A stretch of DNA of 24,978 nt from Fusobacterium_C sp036516095 (GCF_036516095.1 NZ_DATBUM010000136.1:1-24978); one strand, 5' to 3'; counted from the stretch's first letter, positions 17,160-24,733 are shown. A program made the numbers and translations. The notes: generated by a model from the sequence alone, not told the origin.

Positions 17160-18644
17160 ATGAAACATTTCATAAAATATTTATTATTCCCTCTAATATT
17201 ATGGAATTTAGCAGGGAAAGCAGTTTTGGCGGAAGATGGAAGCAGAACATTAGTATTTGATGACAGTCAATATACAAAGTCCTTTCAAAAAATAGATGGA
17301 AAAAAAATAGAATTTCGTTCTTTTGAAAACATCATCTATATAAAAAATCCGGTAAGTATTGAATATCAACATATGAATATCTATATTCCGGAAGCCTATT
17401 TTGAAGGAAAACAGATAGGAAGTTACAATGAGAAAACAGCTCCCATTTTTCTTCCCAATATGGTAGAAGACTATATGTCCGGAAAAGCGGGAATCCCCAA
17501 GATAGAAAAAAACGGAAAAGCAAATGAGATTTTATTGGCTCTTTCCAAAGGGTATGTGGTAGCTGCTCCTGCCGTAAGAGGAAGAACTTTAAAAAATTCG
17601 GAAGAAGAATATATCGGAAAAGCTCCTGCCGCTATTGTGGACTTAAAAGCGGCTGTTCGATATTTACATTATAATGACGAAAGAATGCCGGGAGACTCCA
17701 ATAAAATTATCTCAAATGGAACAGGTGCCGGCGGAGCCTTAGCAGCTTTGCTGGGAGCCAGCGGAAATAGCAAAGATTACGAAAAATATCTGAGAGAATT
17801 AGGAGCAGCCCCTGCACATGATAATATTTTTGCTGTTTCTTCTTATTCTCCTACTACAAATTTGGAACATGCTGATATAGCATATGAATGGCTGTATGCT
17901 GATACAGACTTACAAACAAAAAAAGATATCCCCACTCTTCAAAAATGGTTCCATAAAAAACAGAAAAGTCTGTCAGAAGAAGAAAGAAAAGTAGCGAAAG
18001 AATTGAAAGCAAAATTTGCAGGTTATTTTAATTCCTTAGAATTACGAGATAAAGAAGGAAAATTATTGTATTTAAACTATGAAGGAAGAGGAAACTTTGA
18101 AGACTATTTAAAACATCTTATAATAGACTCCGCACAAAAAGCTCTTCATGAAGGAAAGAAACTATCCTCCTATTCTTGGATTGACATCAAGGACAAGAAA
18201 GTGCAAGATCTTGATTTTCAAGCTTATCTCCATTCAGAGAAAAGAAAAAAATCTTCTCCTGTCTTTGACAGTTTCGACTTAAAAAATGCAGAAAATGAAT
18301 TATTTGGAAATAAAGAACAAAAGGCTCAACATTTTACAGAATATTCTTTAAAACATAGCAAGAAAAATGGCAATATGGCAAAAGAAGAAGTGATAAAAGG
18401 AATGAATCCTATGAGCTATCTGGAAGATGAAGAAGTGAATATTGCAAAATATTGGAGAATTCGTCATGGTAGTTCCGATAAAGATACTTCTCTTGTCATT
18501 CCTGTAATATTGGCAATCAAATTACAAAATTTAGGATACAATGTGGATTTTTTTGTTCCATGGGAAAAGCAACATGAAAAAAATTATGATTTGAAAGAAC
18601 TGTTTCAATGGATGGATGAAATTGTAAAAAAAGATAGGAGGTAA
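17160..18644 (+). CDS. Secreted tannase-like alpha/beta-hydrolase lacking the nucleophile serine
   Basis: A 494-residue protein with a signal peptide (basic start, hydrophobic 5-20, probable cut after AVLA at residue 24). Its body matches the bacterial subtype-B tannase family as I remember it: AAPAVRGRT, a nucleophile elbow in SNGTGAGGALAALLGASGN, and a C-terminal WRIRHGSSDKDTS with PWEKQHEKNYDLKELF. In Lactobacillus plantarum tannase the triad is Ser163, Asp419 and His451. Here the matching Asp440 and His472 are present with the same 32-residue spacing, but the serine position is Gly189 (codon GGT), giving G-T-G-A-G. It may therefore be inactive, work differently, or bind a ligand. Start: ATG 20 bases after the membrane gene, with AAAGGGG upstream. 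Family membership is from recall and has not been searched. Confidence 0.75.
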   Translation: MKHFIKYLLFPLILWNLAGKAVLAEDGSRTLVFDDSQYTKSFQKIDGKKIEFRSFENIIYIKNPVSIEYQHMNIYIPEAYFEGKQIGSYNEKTAPIFLPNMVEDYMSGKAGIPKIEKNGKANEILLALSKGYVVAAPAVRGRTLKNSEEEYIGKAPAAIVDLKAAVRYLHYNDERMPGDSNKIISNGTGAGGALAALLGASGNSKDYEKYLRELGAAPAHDNIFAVSSYSPTTNLEHADIAYEWLYADTDLQTKKDIPTLQKWFHKKQKSLSEEERKVAKELKAKFAGYFNSLELRDKEGKLLYLNYEGRGNFEDYLKHLIIDSAQKALHEGKKLSSYSWIDIKDKKVQDLDFQAYLHSEKRKKSSPVFDSFDLKNAENELFGNKEQKAQHFTEYSLKHSKKNGNMAKEEVIKGMNPMSYLEDEEVNIAKYWRIRHGSSDKDTSLVIPVILAIKLQNLGYNVDFFVPWEKQHEKNYDLKELFQWMDEIVKKDRR

Positions 18645-18646
18645 CT

Positions 18647-19159
18647 ATGGATTTTTTTGAAATTATTAGAAATCGTTATTCGTGTAAAAAATTTAGTGAC
18701 CGTATTGTAGAAAAAGAAAAATTGGATCAAATTTTAGAGGCAGGAAGACTGGCACCTACTGCAAAAAATTTGCAAGAACAACATATCTATGTAATTCAAA
18801 CGGAAGAATTTTTAGCAAAAATTGATAAGCTAACTCCTTGTCGATATGGTGCTAAAACTGTGCTTCTTATTGCTTTTAATAAAAAGAATGTATTTACATA
18901 TCCCGGAGCAAAAAGAGATTCCGGAGTGGAAGATACAAGTATCGTAGCAACTCACTGTATGTTAGCTGCAACTGCTGTAGGAGTCGATAGTTGTTGGATT
19001 AATAATTTTGATCCCGATATGCTTGCCAGAGAATTCAATCTTCCGGAAGAGGAAGAAGTCCTTATGCTGCTTGATTTAGGTTATGCAGCGGAAGGAACAG
19101 GAGCTTTGCCAAATCACAATTTAAGAAAAGAGCTTCAAGAAACTGTCACTTATTTATAA
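18647..19159 (+). CDS. Small nitroreductase-family flavoprotein
   Basis: A 170-residue FMN-dependent oxidoreductase of the nitroreductase superfamily, which usually forms homodimers with FMN bound at the interface. The N-terminal RNRYSCKKF (8-16) matches the usual RRSxRxF FMN-phosphate motif, and AGRLAPTAKNLQEQ follows. The central part ATHCMLAATAVGVDSCWIN and the glycine-rich LLDLGYAAEG near the end also fit. The chain is short compared with the roughly 200-220 residues of NfsB-type enzymes, consistent with the compact anaerobe group. The substrate cannot be told from sequence. A strong AGGAGG site overlaps the end of the hydrolase gene, 2 bases separating stop and start, so the two are probably cotranscribed. 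Confidence 0.88.
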   Translation: MDFFEIIRNRYSCKKFSDRIVEKEKLDQILEAGRLAPTAKNLQEQHIYVIQTEEFLAKIDKLTPCRYGAKTVLLIAFNKKNVFTYPGAKRDSGVEDTSIVATHCMLAATAVGVDSCWINNFDPDMLAREFNLPEEEEVLMLLDLGYAAEGTGALPNHNLRKELQETVTYL

Positions 19160-19354
19160 AAATTTTCAAAAAAAGATTGAAATATGAAAATCAGAATTGG
19201 ATGTAAGGAGTTTGCTTAGCTTTTATTAGATATGCATGTAGAATTAGCATTTTTATAAGGATAGAGAATGAAACAATAAGAAGCTCAAAACTTGACTTCC
19301 TCTCTTTTCTATGCTACTATACTTAAAAAAACGCTTGTATTTTTAGGAGGAAGA
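19160..19354. other. 195-base intergenic region
   Basis: This is the first sizeable gap on the + strand. It ends the long gene run and holds a promoter candidate (19292-19320) for the acyltransferase gene. I see no RNA gene, no convincing terminator and no open reading frame longer than about 11 codons. A weak inverted pair (ATTTTC and GAAAAT, about 18 bases apart) follows the nitroreductase stop but lacks a T-run. Confidence 0.6.
19292..19320 (+). promoter_or_regulatory. Sigma70-type promoter candidate for the acyl-activating/acyltransferase gene
   Basis: TTGACT at 19292-19297 and TACTAT at 19315-19320 are separated by 17 bases. The start codon is 34 bases after the -10 box, with AGGAGG at 19345-19350. 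An overlapping TATACT at 19318 would give a 20-base spacer and is less likely. Called by eye. Confidence 0.5.
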
Positions 19355-21832
19355 ATGTTCTTTTTAAAGAATTATCGAAAAGTAGGAATTTACTATGAAG
19401 GTCAAGAAATTACATATAAAGAAATCATTATCAAAGCAAAACAACTCGGAGAACATCACGGAATTGAAGCACGTAGCAAGTCCATTTTATTCTCAGAAAA
19501 TAGACCGGAATTTCTTTATGCTTTTTTAGGAATTTGGAATCAAAATGCAACTTGTATTTGTATTGATGCTTCCTTTACGGCAGAAGAATTTTTATACTAT
19601 GTCAATGATTCCGATGCCGATAGAATTTTTACATCCAAGGCAAATGAAGAAGTGGCTAGAAAGACGGTGGAGAAAAGTGGAAGAAAGATTGAAATTATTG
19701 TTTTAGAAGAGGAGGTTTGGGAAGAAAAAGAATATACAGAAGAGGAATTGGTCTTAATGGCACCAGAAAAAGAAACGGTTGCTTTGATGTTATATACTTC
19801 AGGAACTACCGGAAATCCAAAAGGAGTTATGCTGACTTTTGATAATATTTTGTATAATATGGAGTCTTTAGATGAATACAATATGTTCTTGGAAAGCGAT
19901 GTTACCTTAGCACTCTTACCCATGCACCATATTTTTCCTCTGTTAGGTTCCGGGGTTATTCCTCTTTCTCACGGGGCTAGTATTATTTTCTTGAAAGAAT
20001 TATCTTCTCAAGCCATGATGGAAGCTTTACAAAAGTATCAAGTGACTATGATGATAGGAGTTCCAAAACTTTGGGAAATGTTGCACAAAAAAATCATGGA
20101 GCAAATCAAAGCCAATAAACTAGCTTATATCCTATTTAAACTTTGTGAAAGCCTACAATCAAAATCTCTATCCAAAATTATTTTTGGAAAATTACACCAA
20201 AAATTAGGAGGAAAATTACGATATTTTGTTTCCGGAGGTTCCAAGTTGGAAGAACAAGTAGCAAAGGACTTTTTTACCTTAGGAATTACCATTTGTGAAG
20301 GATATGGAATGACAGAAACTGCCCCAATGATTTCTTTCAACCCCCTTTCCGAGGCAAAACCCGGAACTGCCGGAAAAATCTTAAGAAACTTGGATCTTCT
20401 GATTGCGAAGGATGGAGAAATTCTGGTCAAAGGTCGAAATGTCATGAAAGGTTATTACAAACGGGAAGACGCCACAAAAGAAAGCATTGATGGAGATGGA
20501 TATTTACATACAGGAGATTTGGGAGAGATTCGGAACGGATATTTATATATTACAGGAAGAAAGAAAGAAATGATCGTTCTTTCCAACGGAAAAAATATCA
20601 ATCCGATAGATATTGAATTCTGGATTCAAAGAAAGACAAATTTAATACAGGAGATTGTGGTATTGGAGTGGAAAGGTGTGTTAACTGCCGCTATTTACCC
20701 AAATTTCCAAGCAATTCGTGATGAAAAAATTGTAAATATTGAAGAAACTTTAAAATGGGATGTCATTGACAAATACAACAAACAGGCACCTGATTATCGA
20801 AAAGTATTGGATACTATTATTGTTCCGGAAGAATTTCCGAAAACAAAGATCGGAAAAATTCGACGTTTTATGATTCCTGCCGTTTTAGAAAATATCGGAA
20901 AAAAAGAAATCATAAGTGAAGAACCGACAAGTGAAGAGTATGCAATTATCAAAGAATACTTAAGTGTTGCCAAAGGAAGAAGCGTAGTCCCTCAGGCTCA
21001 CTTAGAATTGGATTTAGGAATGGATTCTTTGGATATGATAGAATTCATCAGTTTCTTGGGAAGTCGTTTCGGTATAGTAGTACAAAATGAAACCATTTTA
21101 GAAAATTCTACTGTAGAAAGTATTTCTTCCTATGTGGAAAAACATCGGGGAGAAGATAAAATAGAAGATGTGAACTGGAAAGAAATTCTATCCAAAGAAA
21201 CAAAGGTTGATTTGCCTTACTATGGAATTTTTGCCAGAATAGGAAAAGTTTTAAATTATCTATTATTCTGGAGCTATTTTAGAATTAAAATAAAAGGAAG
21301 AGAATATTTAGATACAAAACCAACAATATATGTTGGAAATCATCAAAGTTTCTTGGATATTTGCCTTATCACAAGAGCTTTTCCTTTTGCTATTATGAAA
21401 AATTGTTATTTTATGGCAAAAGTGGTACATTTTAAAAGTTTTCTGATGAAGTTTTTTGCTTCACAGGCAAATGTCGTAACCTTGGACATCAATGAGAATA
21501 TTACGGAAGTTTTACAAACTATGGCAAAAGTATTACGAGAAGGAAAAAGTGTCTTAATTTTTCCGGAAGGAGTTAGAACAAGAGACGGAAAACTAAATTC
21601 TTTTAAGAAAAGTTTTGCAATTTTAGCAAAAGAATTAAATGTGGAAGTTCAACCTTTTGTTATTCAAGGAGCCTATGAACTTTTCCCAACTTCAGCACGT
21701 ATACCAAAAATGGGAAAAGTTCATTTAGAAATTCTTCCAAAATTTTCACCGGAAACGATGTCCTATGAAGAAATTACAGAAAAAGCTCAAAAACAAATTT
21801 CTGAAAAACTTAGTCATCAAAAGCATGACTAG
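19355..21832 (+). CDS. Acyl-CoA/ACP synthetase + carrier protein + lysophospholipid acyltransferase fusion
   Basis: An 825-residue chain with three domains. Residues about 1-500 form an AMP-binding acyl-activating enzyme, with LYTSGTTGNPKG near 147, EGYGMTETAP and TGDLGEI followed by a Lys in TGRKKE. Residues about 525-600 are a carrier-protein domain, with LGMDSLDM giving a phosphopantetheine site at Ser558. Residues about 640-825 are a PlsC-type acyltransferase with the NHxxxxD motif (His663, Asp668) and FPEGVRTRDG near 737. E. coli Aas has the acyltransferase first and the synthetase second, without a built-in carrier, so order and content differ. It probably activates a fatty acid, loads its own carrier and passes the acyl to a lysophospholipid; this is inferred. 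Start: ATG after AGGAGGAAGA. An earlier in-frame start at 19292 would overlap the promoter. Confidence 0.9.
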   Translation: MFFLKNYRKVGIYYEGQEITYKEIIIKAKQLGEHHGIEARSKSILFSENRPEFLYAFLGIWNQNATCICIDASFTAEEFLYYVNDSDADRIFTSKANEEVARKTVEKSGRKIEIIVLEEEVWEEKEYTEEELVLMAPEKETVALMLYTSGTTGNPKGVMLTFDNILYNMESLDEYNMFLESDVTLALLPMHHIFPLLGSGVIPLSHGASIIFLKELSSQAMMEALQKYQVTMMIGVPKLWEMLHKKIMEQIKANKLAYILFKLCESLQSKSLSKIIFGKLHQKLGGKLRYFVSGGSKLEEQVAKDFFTLGITICEGYGMTETAPMISFNPLSEAKPGTAGKILRNLDLLIAKDGEILVKGRNVMKGYYKREDATKESIDGDGYLHTGDLGEIRNGYLYITGRKKEMIVLSNGKNINPIDIEFWIQRKTNLIQEIVVLEWKGVLTAAIYPNFQAIRDEKIVNIEETLKWDVIDKYNKQAPDYRKVLDTIIVPEEFPKTKIGKIRRFMIPAVLENIGKKEIISEEPTSEEYAIIKEYLSVAKGRSVVPQAHLELDLGMDSLDMIEFISFLGSRFGIVVQNETILENSTVESISSYVEKHRGEDKIEDVNWKEILSKETKVDLPYYGIFARIGKVLNYLLFWSYFRIKIKGREYLDTKPTIYVGNHQSFLDICLITRAFPFAIMKNCYFMAKVVHFKSFLMKFFASQANVVTLDINENITEVLQTMAKVLREGKSVLIFPEGVRTRDGKLNSFKKSFAILAKELNVEVQPFVIQGAYELFPTSARIPKMGKVHLEILPKFSPETMSYEEITEKAQKQISEKLSHQKHD

Positions 21833-22187
21833 ATTCTTGTAATAGTTTTAAATCAATAAAACGAAAAGCCTCCAATTCTTCTTCTGAGTAGCTATCATGA
21901 GGTCTTTCCAATTGAGTTGCAATTTTCACAGCTAAATCGATAATCCTTTTAAATTCTTGATTTTCTTTGAAATATTCCTTTGAAACAATAACAGATTTAA
22001 AAGGATTTTTAGCATCCTCCAAATGAGAAATAATAGGGTCTGAGAGCAATTTACGTCCTTCGTAGACTTGTTCTTGGACCTTATCTAATATATGTAGAAA
22101 ATCTTTGAATTCATAAAATTTTACCTGATTTGTTTCCTGATAAAGATTTGCCACTTTCCGATTATTTGTAATAATGATATATTCCAT
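21810..22187 (-). CDS. GrdX-like protein
   Basis: A 125-residue protein that fits the GrdX family as I remember it: an N-terminal IIITNN, a central GRKLLSDP and NPFKSVIVSKEY, then a helical acidic tail. GrdX is named from glycine/betaine/sarcosine reductase operons of clostridia, where its own function is unknown. Here no reductase subunit gene is in view. I chose the ATG at 22187 because GAGGTG lies 6 bases upstream; a GTG 9 bases earlier is in frame but too near that site. The gene converges on the acyltransferase gene and overlaps its end by 23 bases. No catalytic residues or membrane segments are visible. Confidence 0.6.
   Translation of the reverse strand: MEYIIITNNRKVANLYQETNQVKFYEFKDFLHILDKVQEQVYEGRKLLSDPIISHLEDAKNPFKSVIVSKEYFKENQEFKRIIDLAVKIATQLERPHDSYSEEELEAFRFIDLKLLQESSHAFDD
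21811..21831. terminator. Hairpin in the overlap of two convergent genes
   Basis: TAGTCAT (21811-21817) and ATGACTA (21825-21831) form a perfect 7-base-pair stem with a 7-base loop. The stop codons of both convergent genes lie within or at the edges of this hairpin. In the minus direction it is followed by AGTTTTTC, a short T-run, so it could end transcription of the GrdX-like gene. In the plus direction no T-run follows at once. A role as terminator is possible but the stem is AT-rich and short. Confidence 0.35.
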
Positions 22188-22206
22188 TTCATTCACCTCG
22201 CTATTC

Positions 22207-22235
22207 TTTTTAGCTTAAAAAATAGAATAAGTCAA
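22207..22235 (-). promoter_or_regulatory. Weak promoter candidate for the GrdX-like gene
   Basis: On the minus strand TTGACT (22235-22230) is followed after 17 bases by TAAAAA (22212-22207), 19 bases before the ATG. The -10 box matches poorly and would leave a very short leader. An imperfect inverted repeat (TATTCT at 22202 with AGAATA ending at 22229) overlaps it, perhaps by chance in AT-rich DNA. Confidence 0.3.
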
Positions 22236-22282
22236 GGATTTTTAGAAATTTATTATTTCAATATCATTTATTATACAAATAC

Positions 22283-22696
22283 TTATTTTAAATTAATTTT
22301 AAAACTTTGACTTTCTTTATCAAAAGTGATGACATATTCTGATTCTGCTTTGACATCCACTTCTATTTTAACTCCTCCCGTGCTTTTGGTAACTGTTTTA
22401 TACAAAATTCCAGGTCTTGTAGAGGAATGTTCTACAGTCAATATATTGACTCCCGGTTTGCAATAGACTCCATAACCCTTCATTTCTGTGAATATTACAG
22501 GGTCTTCATCATTCACTGCAAGAATTTGTGTTTGATTTTGTACAATAAGACCTTCATGGCTTACATAAATTTTAGCTGCATCTGGATATTTTGATAAATA
22601 CTCTCCTACAGCATTTTTATTCTTATTTCTCATAAACATCCATACTGCAATTCCAATAATCCAAATACTGATCGGAATCAAAATCATTGTTGACAT
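22283..22696 (-). CDS. Single-helix membrane protein with a beta-rich tail, unknown function
   Basis: A 137-residue protein I do not recognise. Residues 3-22 form one membrane helix, followed at once by RNKNKN, which would keep the tail in the cytoplasm. The tail alternates short hydrophobic and polar stretches (AKIYVSHEGLIVQ, VIFTEMKGYGVYC, VKIEVDVKAESEYVITF), which suggests a small beta-sandwich or PH-like fold. No catalytic motif is visible. Start: ATG with GGGGAG about 9 bases upstream. It lies 6 bases after the stop of the next membrane protein in the same direction, so the two are almost surely cotranscribed. The coding sequence is intact from start to stop. Confidence 0.7.
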   Translation of the reverse strand: MSTMILIPISIWIIGIAVWMFMRNKNKNAVGEYLSKYPDAAKIYVSHEGLIVQNQTQILAVNDEDPVIFTEMKGYGVYCKPGVNILTVEHSSTRPGILYKTVTKSTGGVKIEVDVKAESEYVITFDKESQSFKINLK

Positions 22697-22702
22697 TTTT
22701 TA

Positions 22703-23131
22703 TCACTCCCCTACTTTTAATTTTATTGGTTCGACACCTACCAAGCTTTCTAAATGATGGTACATCTGTTCAAATTGCCTTGCTCCCAAAGGCTCACAAT
22801 CAATTCTTTCTCCATTAATCATCAAATCAATCTTAGAAGAATTTCCCAGTTTTATATTGTAACTTAGATCAGCATCTTTTAAATCATATTCTTTCACTAT
22901 TTTTCCATTTTCATAATATGTCATAGTTTTATTTTCATCATCTATGATAAACTTGATATTATCTGAAAAAACAGTCATATATAAAATGAGAATAAAAGCA
23001 ATACCACTAATGATTATCGTGATAAGTGGAGAAAGAAAATATCTCAAAATAGCAAGCAGAAAAAAAGCTGCTGCCGGAGCAGACAGAAGTCCTACAATAA
23101 GATTTGTTATTTTTCTCTTATAAATCGTCAT
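22703..23131 (-). CDS. Two-helix membrane protein with a PH-like tail, unknown function
   Basis: A 142-residue protein with two membrane helices (about 9-30 and 33-52) and a cytoplasmic tail that begins with a beta-rich stretch (IKFIIDDENKTMTYYENG). The tail ends with an acidic helix (ARQFEQMYHHLESL). Two helices followed by a PH-like beta-barrel is a common layout in small bacterial membrane proteins of unknown role, but I cannot name the family. The ATG at 23131 was preferred because the GGGGG run is 8 bases upstream; a GTG 9 bases earlier abuts that run. It sits 43 bases after the end of the hidden tail of the upstream gene and 6 bases before the next gene. Confidence 0.7.
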   Translation of the reverse strand: MTIYKRKITNLIVGLLSAPAAAFFLLAILRYFLSPLITIIISGIAFILILYMTVFSDNIKFIIDDENKTMTYYENGKIVKEYDLKDADLSYNIKLGNSSKIDLMINGERIDCEPLGARQFEQMYHHLESLVGVEPIKLKVGE

Positions 23132-23174
23132 AACATTCACCCCCTTTTCATGTAATATAATCTATATTTAAACT

Positions 23175-23601
23175 TTACATCTCGTATTTTGTAAAGATTA
23201 AATGTTTTAAAAATTCCCATTGTCCTTGTCCCAAATCATGTTTCTCTTTATACAAATCTTTTTCTTGTTCGGAATTAAATTTTATATTAAGAAGAGTGGG
23301 GCTTTATCTGATTGAGATTTTCTTTCTCCAAATAATAACTCTCTTTTTTCCAAAAAAGATAAAATACAGCAGCATTCAAGTAAGAAATAAGCATAATGAG
23401 AAGATAAATGAAAGACTGTATCAAAAAAGAGGGGCGTGTATGCGGTTTTCTCAAAATAAGAAAAAAGAGAGAACATCCAAAGGAAAGAAAGTGGAAAAGA
23501 TAACTCATTTTCTTTCTATTTTCCAGTTGTTTTAATAGAGAATAAATTCCATTTCCTTTTTCAAAAATGTCTATCAATGTAAGCTCTTTTAATATTTTCA
23601 T
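23175..23601 (-). pseudogene. Two-helix membrane protein, apparently frameshifted near the C-terminus
   Basis: As read, the ORF runs from ATG 23601 to a stop at 23287, giving 104 residues with two membrane helices (about 32-50 and 59-83) and ending IKPHSS. If one C is removed from the CCCC run (minus strand of 23298-23301), the frame stays open for 41 more residues, to a stop at 23177-23175. That tail reads like real protein, for example EQEKDLYKEKHDLGQGQWEF. The restored product would be 141 residues and fills what otherwise looks like intergenic DNA, ending 43 bases before the next start. Start: ATG after GGAGGATAAA, 15 bases past the lipoprotein stop. It may be a true mutation, a base error in the sequence, or a programmed shift. 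The function is unknown. Confidence 0.6.
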
Positions 23602-23616
23602 TTTATCCTCCAATTT

Positions 23617-24621
23617 TTATTTCATACTTCTCCCATTATTTTCATAGATAATTTCAATAGGAATTTGTTCTCCCAAATATAAAGTCGCATATTTCATTTT
23701 TGTAAATTCATAAAATTCTTCCACTGTTTTAGAAATATTTTCCAGCTTATCTAATGAATCTATTCTAATTACAAATGGATCTCCATGCTCTCCTAAAGAG
23801 TCAAAATAAATTTCATAGTGATTTTTTGAAAATTCTTCGCTCGCTTTTTCTCCCAGCCTTTGATACATATCATCTTCTACATAAATTCTTTCAAAAAGAA
23901 AAAAAGATTCCCAGCCTCTTGTACAAGAAAAAGTAATTTCAGGAAGAGCTTTCAAGCTTACTTCATAGTAATCCACCATAATTTCATTCGGGTCTTCTTT
24001 TTTTTGATATTGATAGCTTCCTTTTCCAAATTTTTTATCCAAATATTCTTCTACCATAGAAGAGGTAATTTCTTCTGTCCCTCTGATATAATATTTCGAT
24101 ACACTCGGGTTTCTTGCTTTTTTTCTTTTGTCCACTTTATTTTCAAATATGAAAGAAATAGGAAAGGTTGTAGAAATAGGATATTTTCTGATAGAAGTAC
24201 CAAGATATTGTTTTACTTTATTTGCAGTATCGGAGAGGTCTTTTTCTGTTTCAAAAGGAATTTTTACCCGAATAGCTCTGTGATACATGTTCGCTCTGTA
24301 TTTTTTGCTTTCTAAATAATTCGGAAAAAAGTGTTCAAAAAATACTTGATGAAAAGTATCGTAGAGAAAACGCCTCGGAGTGATAAGATATTGAAATCCT
24401 ATTTCTTCTTTTACTTGAAAAGGAAGATTCGGATAATCATGCAAACTGACATTCCAGGTGTATTTTCGTTTTCCTTCCTCCAAAGTATAGGTATTATTTC
24501 CATATTTCTCATCCATATATTTTTCCACTTCTTCTTTGTTTATATGCTCTCCCCAAAAATGGCAACCCGCTAATAGAAAAATTAAACATGGAAACAATAA
24601 TAGTAACAATATTTTTTTCAT
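23617..24621 (-). CDS. Lipoprotein with an internal two-fold repeat, unknown function
   Basis: A 334-residue protein with a lipoprotein signal: basic start, hydrophobic 4-17, then the lipobox LAGC with Cys20 as the lipidated residue. The mature part contains two related halves. The first starts near residue 27 (NKEEVEKYMDEKYG) and the second near 184 (TSSMVEEYLDKKFG). Both continue with an aromatic beta stretch (YTWNVSLHDYPNLPF; YYEVSLKALPEITF) and end with an I/V-rich stretch (PISFIFEN; PIEIIYEN). This suggests duplication of a domain of about 150 residues. I cannot name the domain. It heads a run of minus-strand genes for small membrane proteins and is the likely first gene of that transcript. 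Confidence 0.75.
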   Translation of the reverse strand: MKKILLLLLFPCLIFLLAGCHFWGEHINKEEVEKYMDEKYGNNTYTLEEGKRKYTWNVSLHDYPNLPFQVKEEIGFQYLITPRRFLYDTFHQVFFEHFFPNYLESKKYRANMYHRAIRVKIPFETEKDLSDTANKVKQYLGTSIRKYPISTTFPISFIFENKVDKRKKARNPSVSKYYIRGTEEITSSMVEEYLDKKFGKGSYQYQKKEDPNEIMVDYYEVSLKALPEITFSCTRGWESFFLFERIYVEDDMYQRLGEKASEEFSKNHYEIYFDSLGEHGDPFVIRIDSLDKLENISKTVEEFYEFTKMKYATLYLGEQIPIEIIYENNGRSMK

Positions 24622-24685
24622 AAAATTTTTCTTCCTTTCCTTTGATAAGATAAAATTTCACTTTATTCAGATTTTTTTTATTTTT

Positions 24686-24714
24686 ATTATACTACATTGC
24701 TTTCTCTTTTTCTA
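24686..24714 (-). promoter_or_regulatory. Promoter candidate for the lipoprotein cassette
   Basis: On the minus strand TAGAAA (24714-24709) and a perfect TATAAT (24691-24686) are separated by 17 bases. The -10 box is about 64 bases before the lipoprotein ATG. The AT-rich context lowers confidence. Confidence 0.5.
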
Positions 24715-24733
24715 TAAAATACTTATGTTATTC

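Noticed and set aside
19160..19215. A terminator after the nitroreductase gene
   Set aside because: The only inverted pair is 6 bases with a long loop and no T-run after it, so it is not distinguishable from chance in AT-rich DNA.
23860..24315. A 151-codon plus-strand frame opposite the lipoprotein gene
   Set aside because: The minus strand has a clear lipobox, ribosome site and internal repeat; the plus frame is Phe/Ile/Arg-rich in the manner of an antisense shadow.
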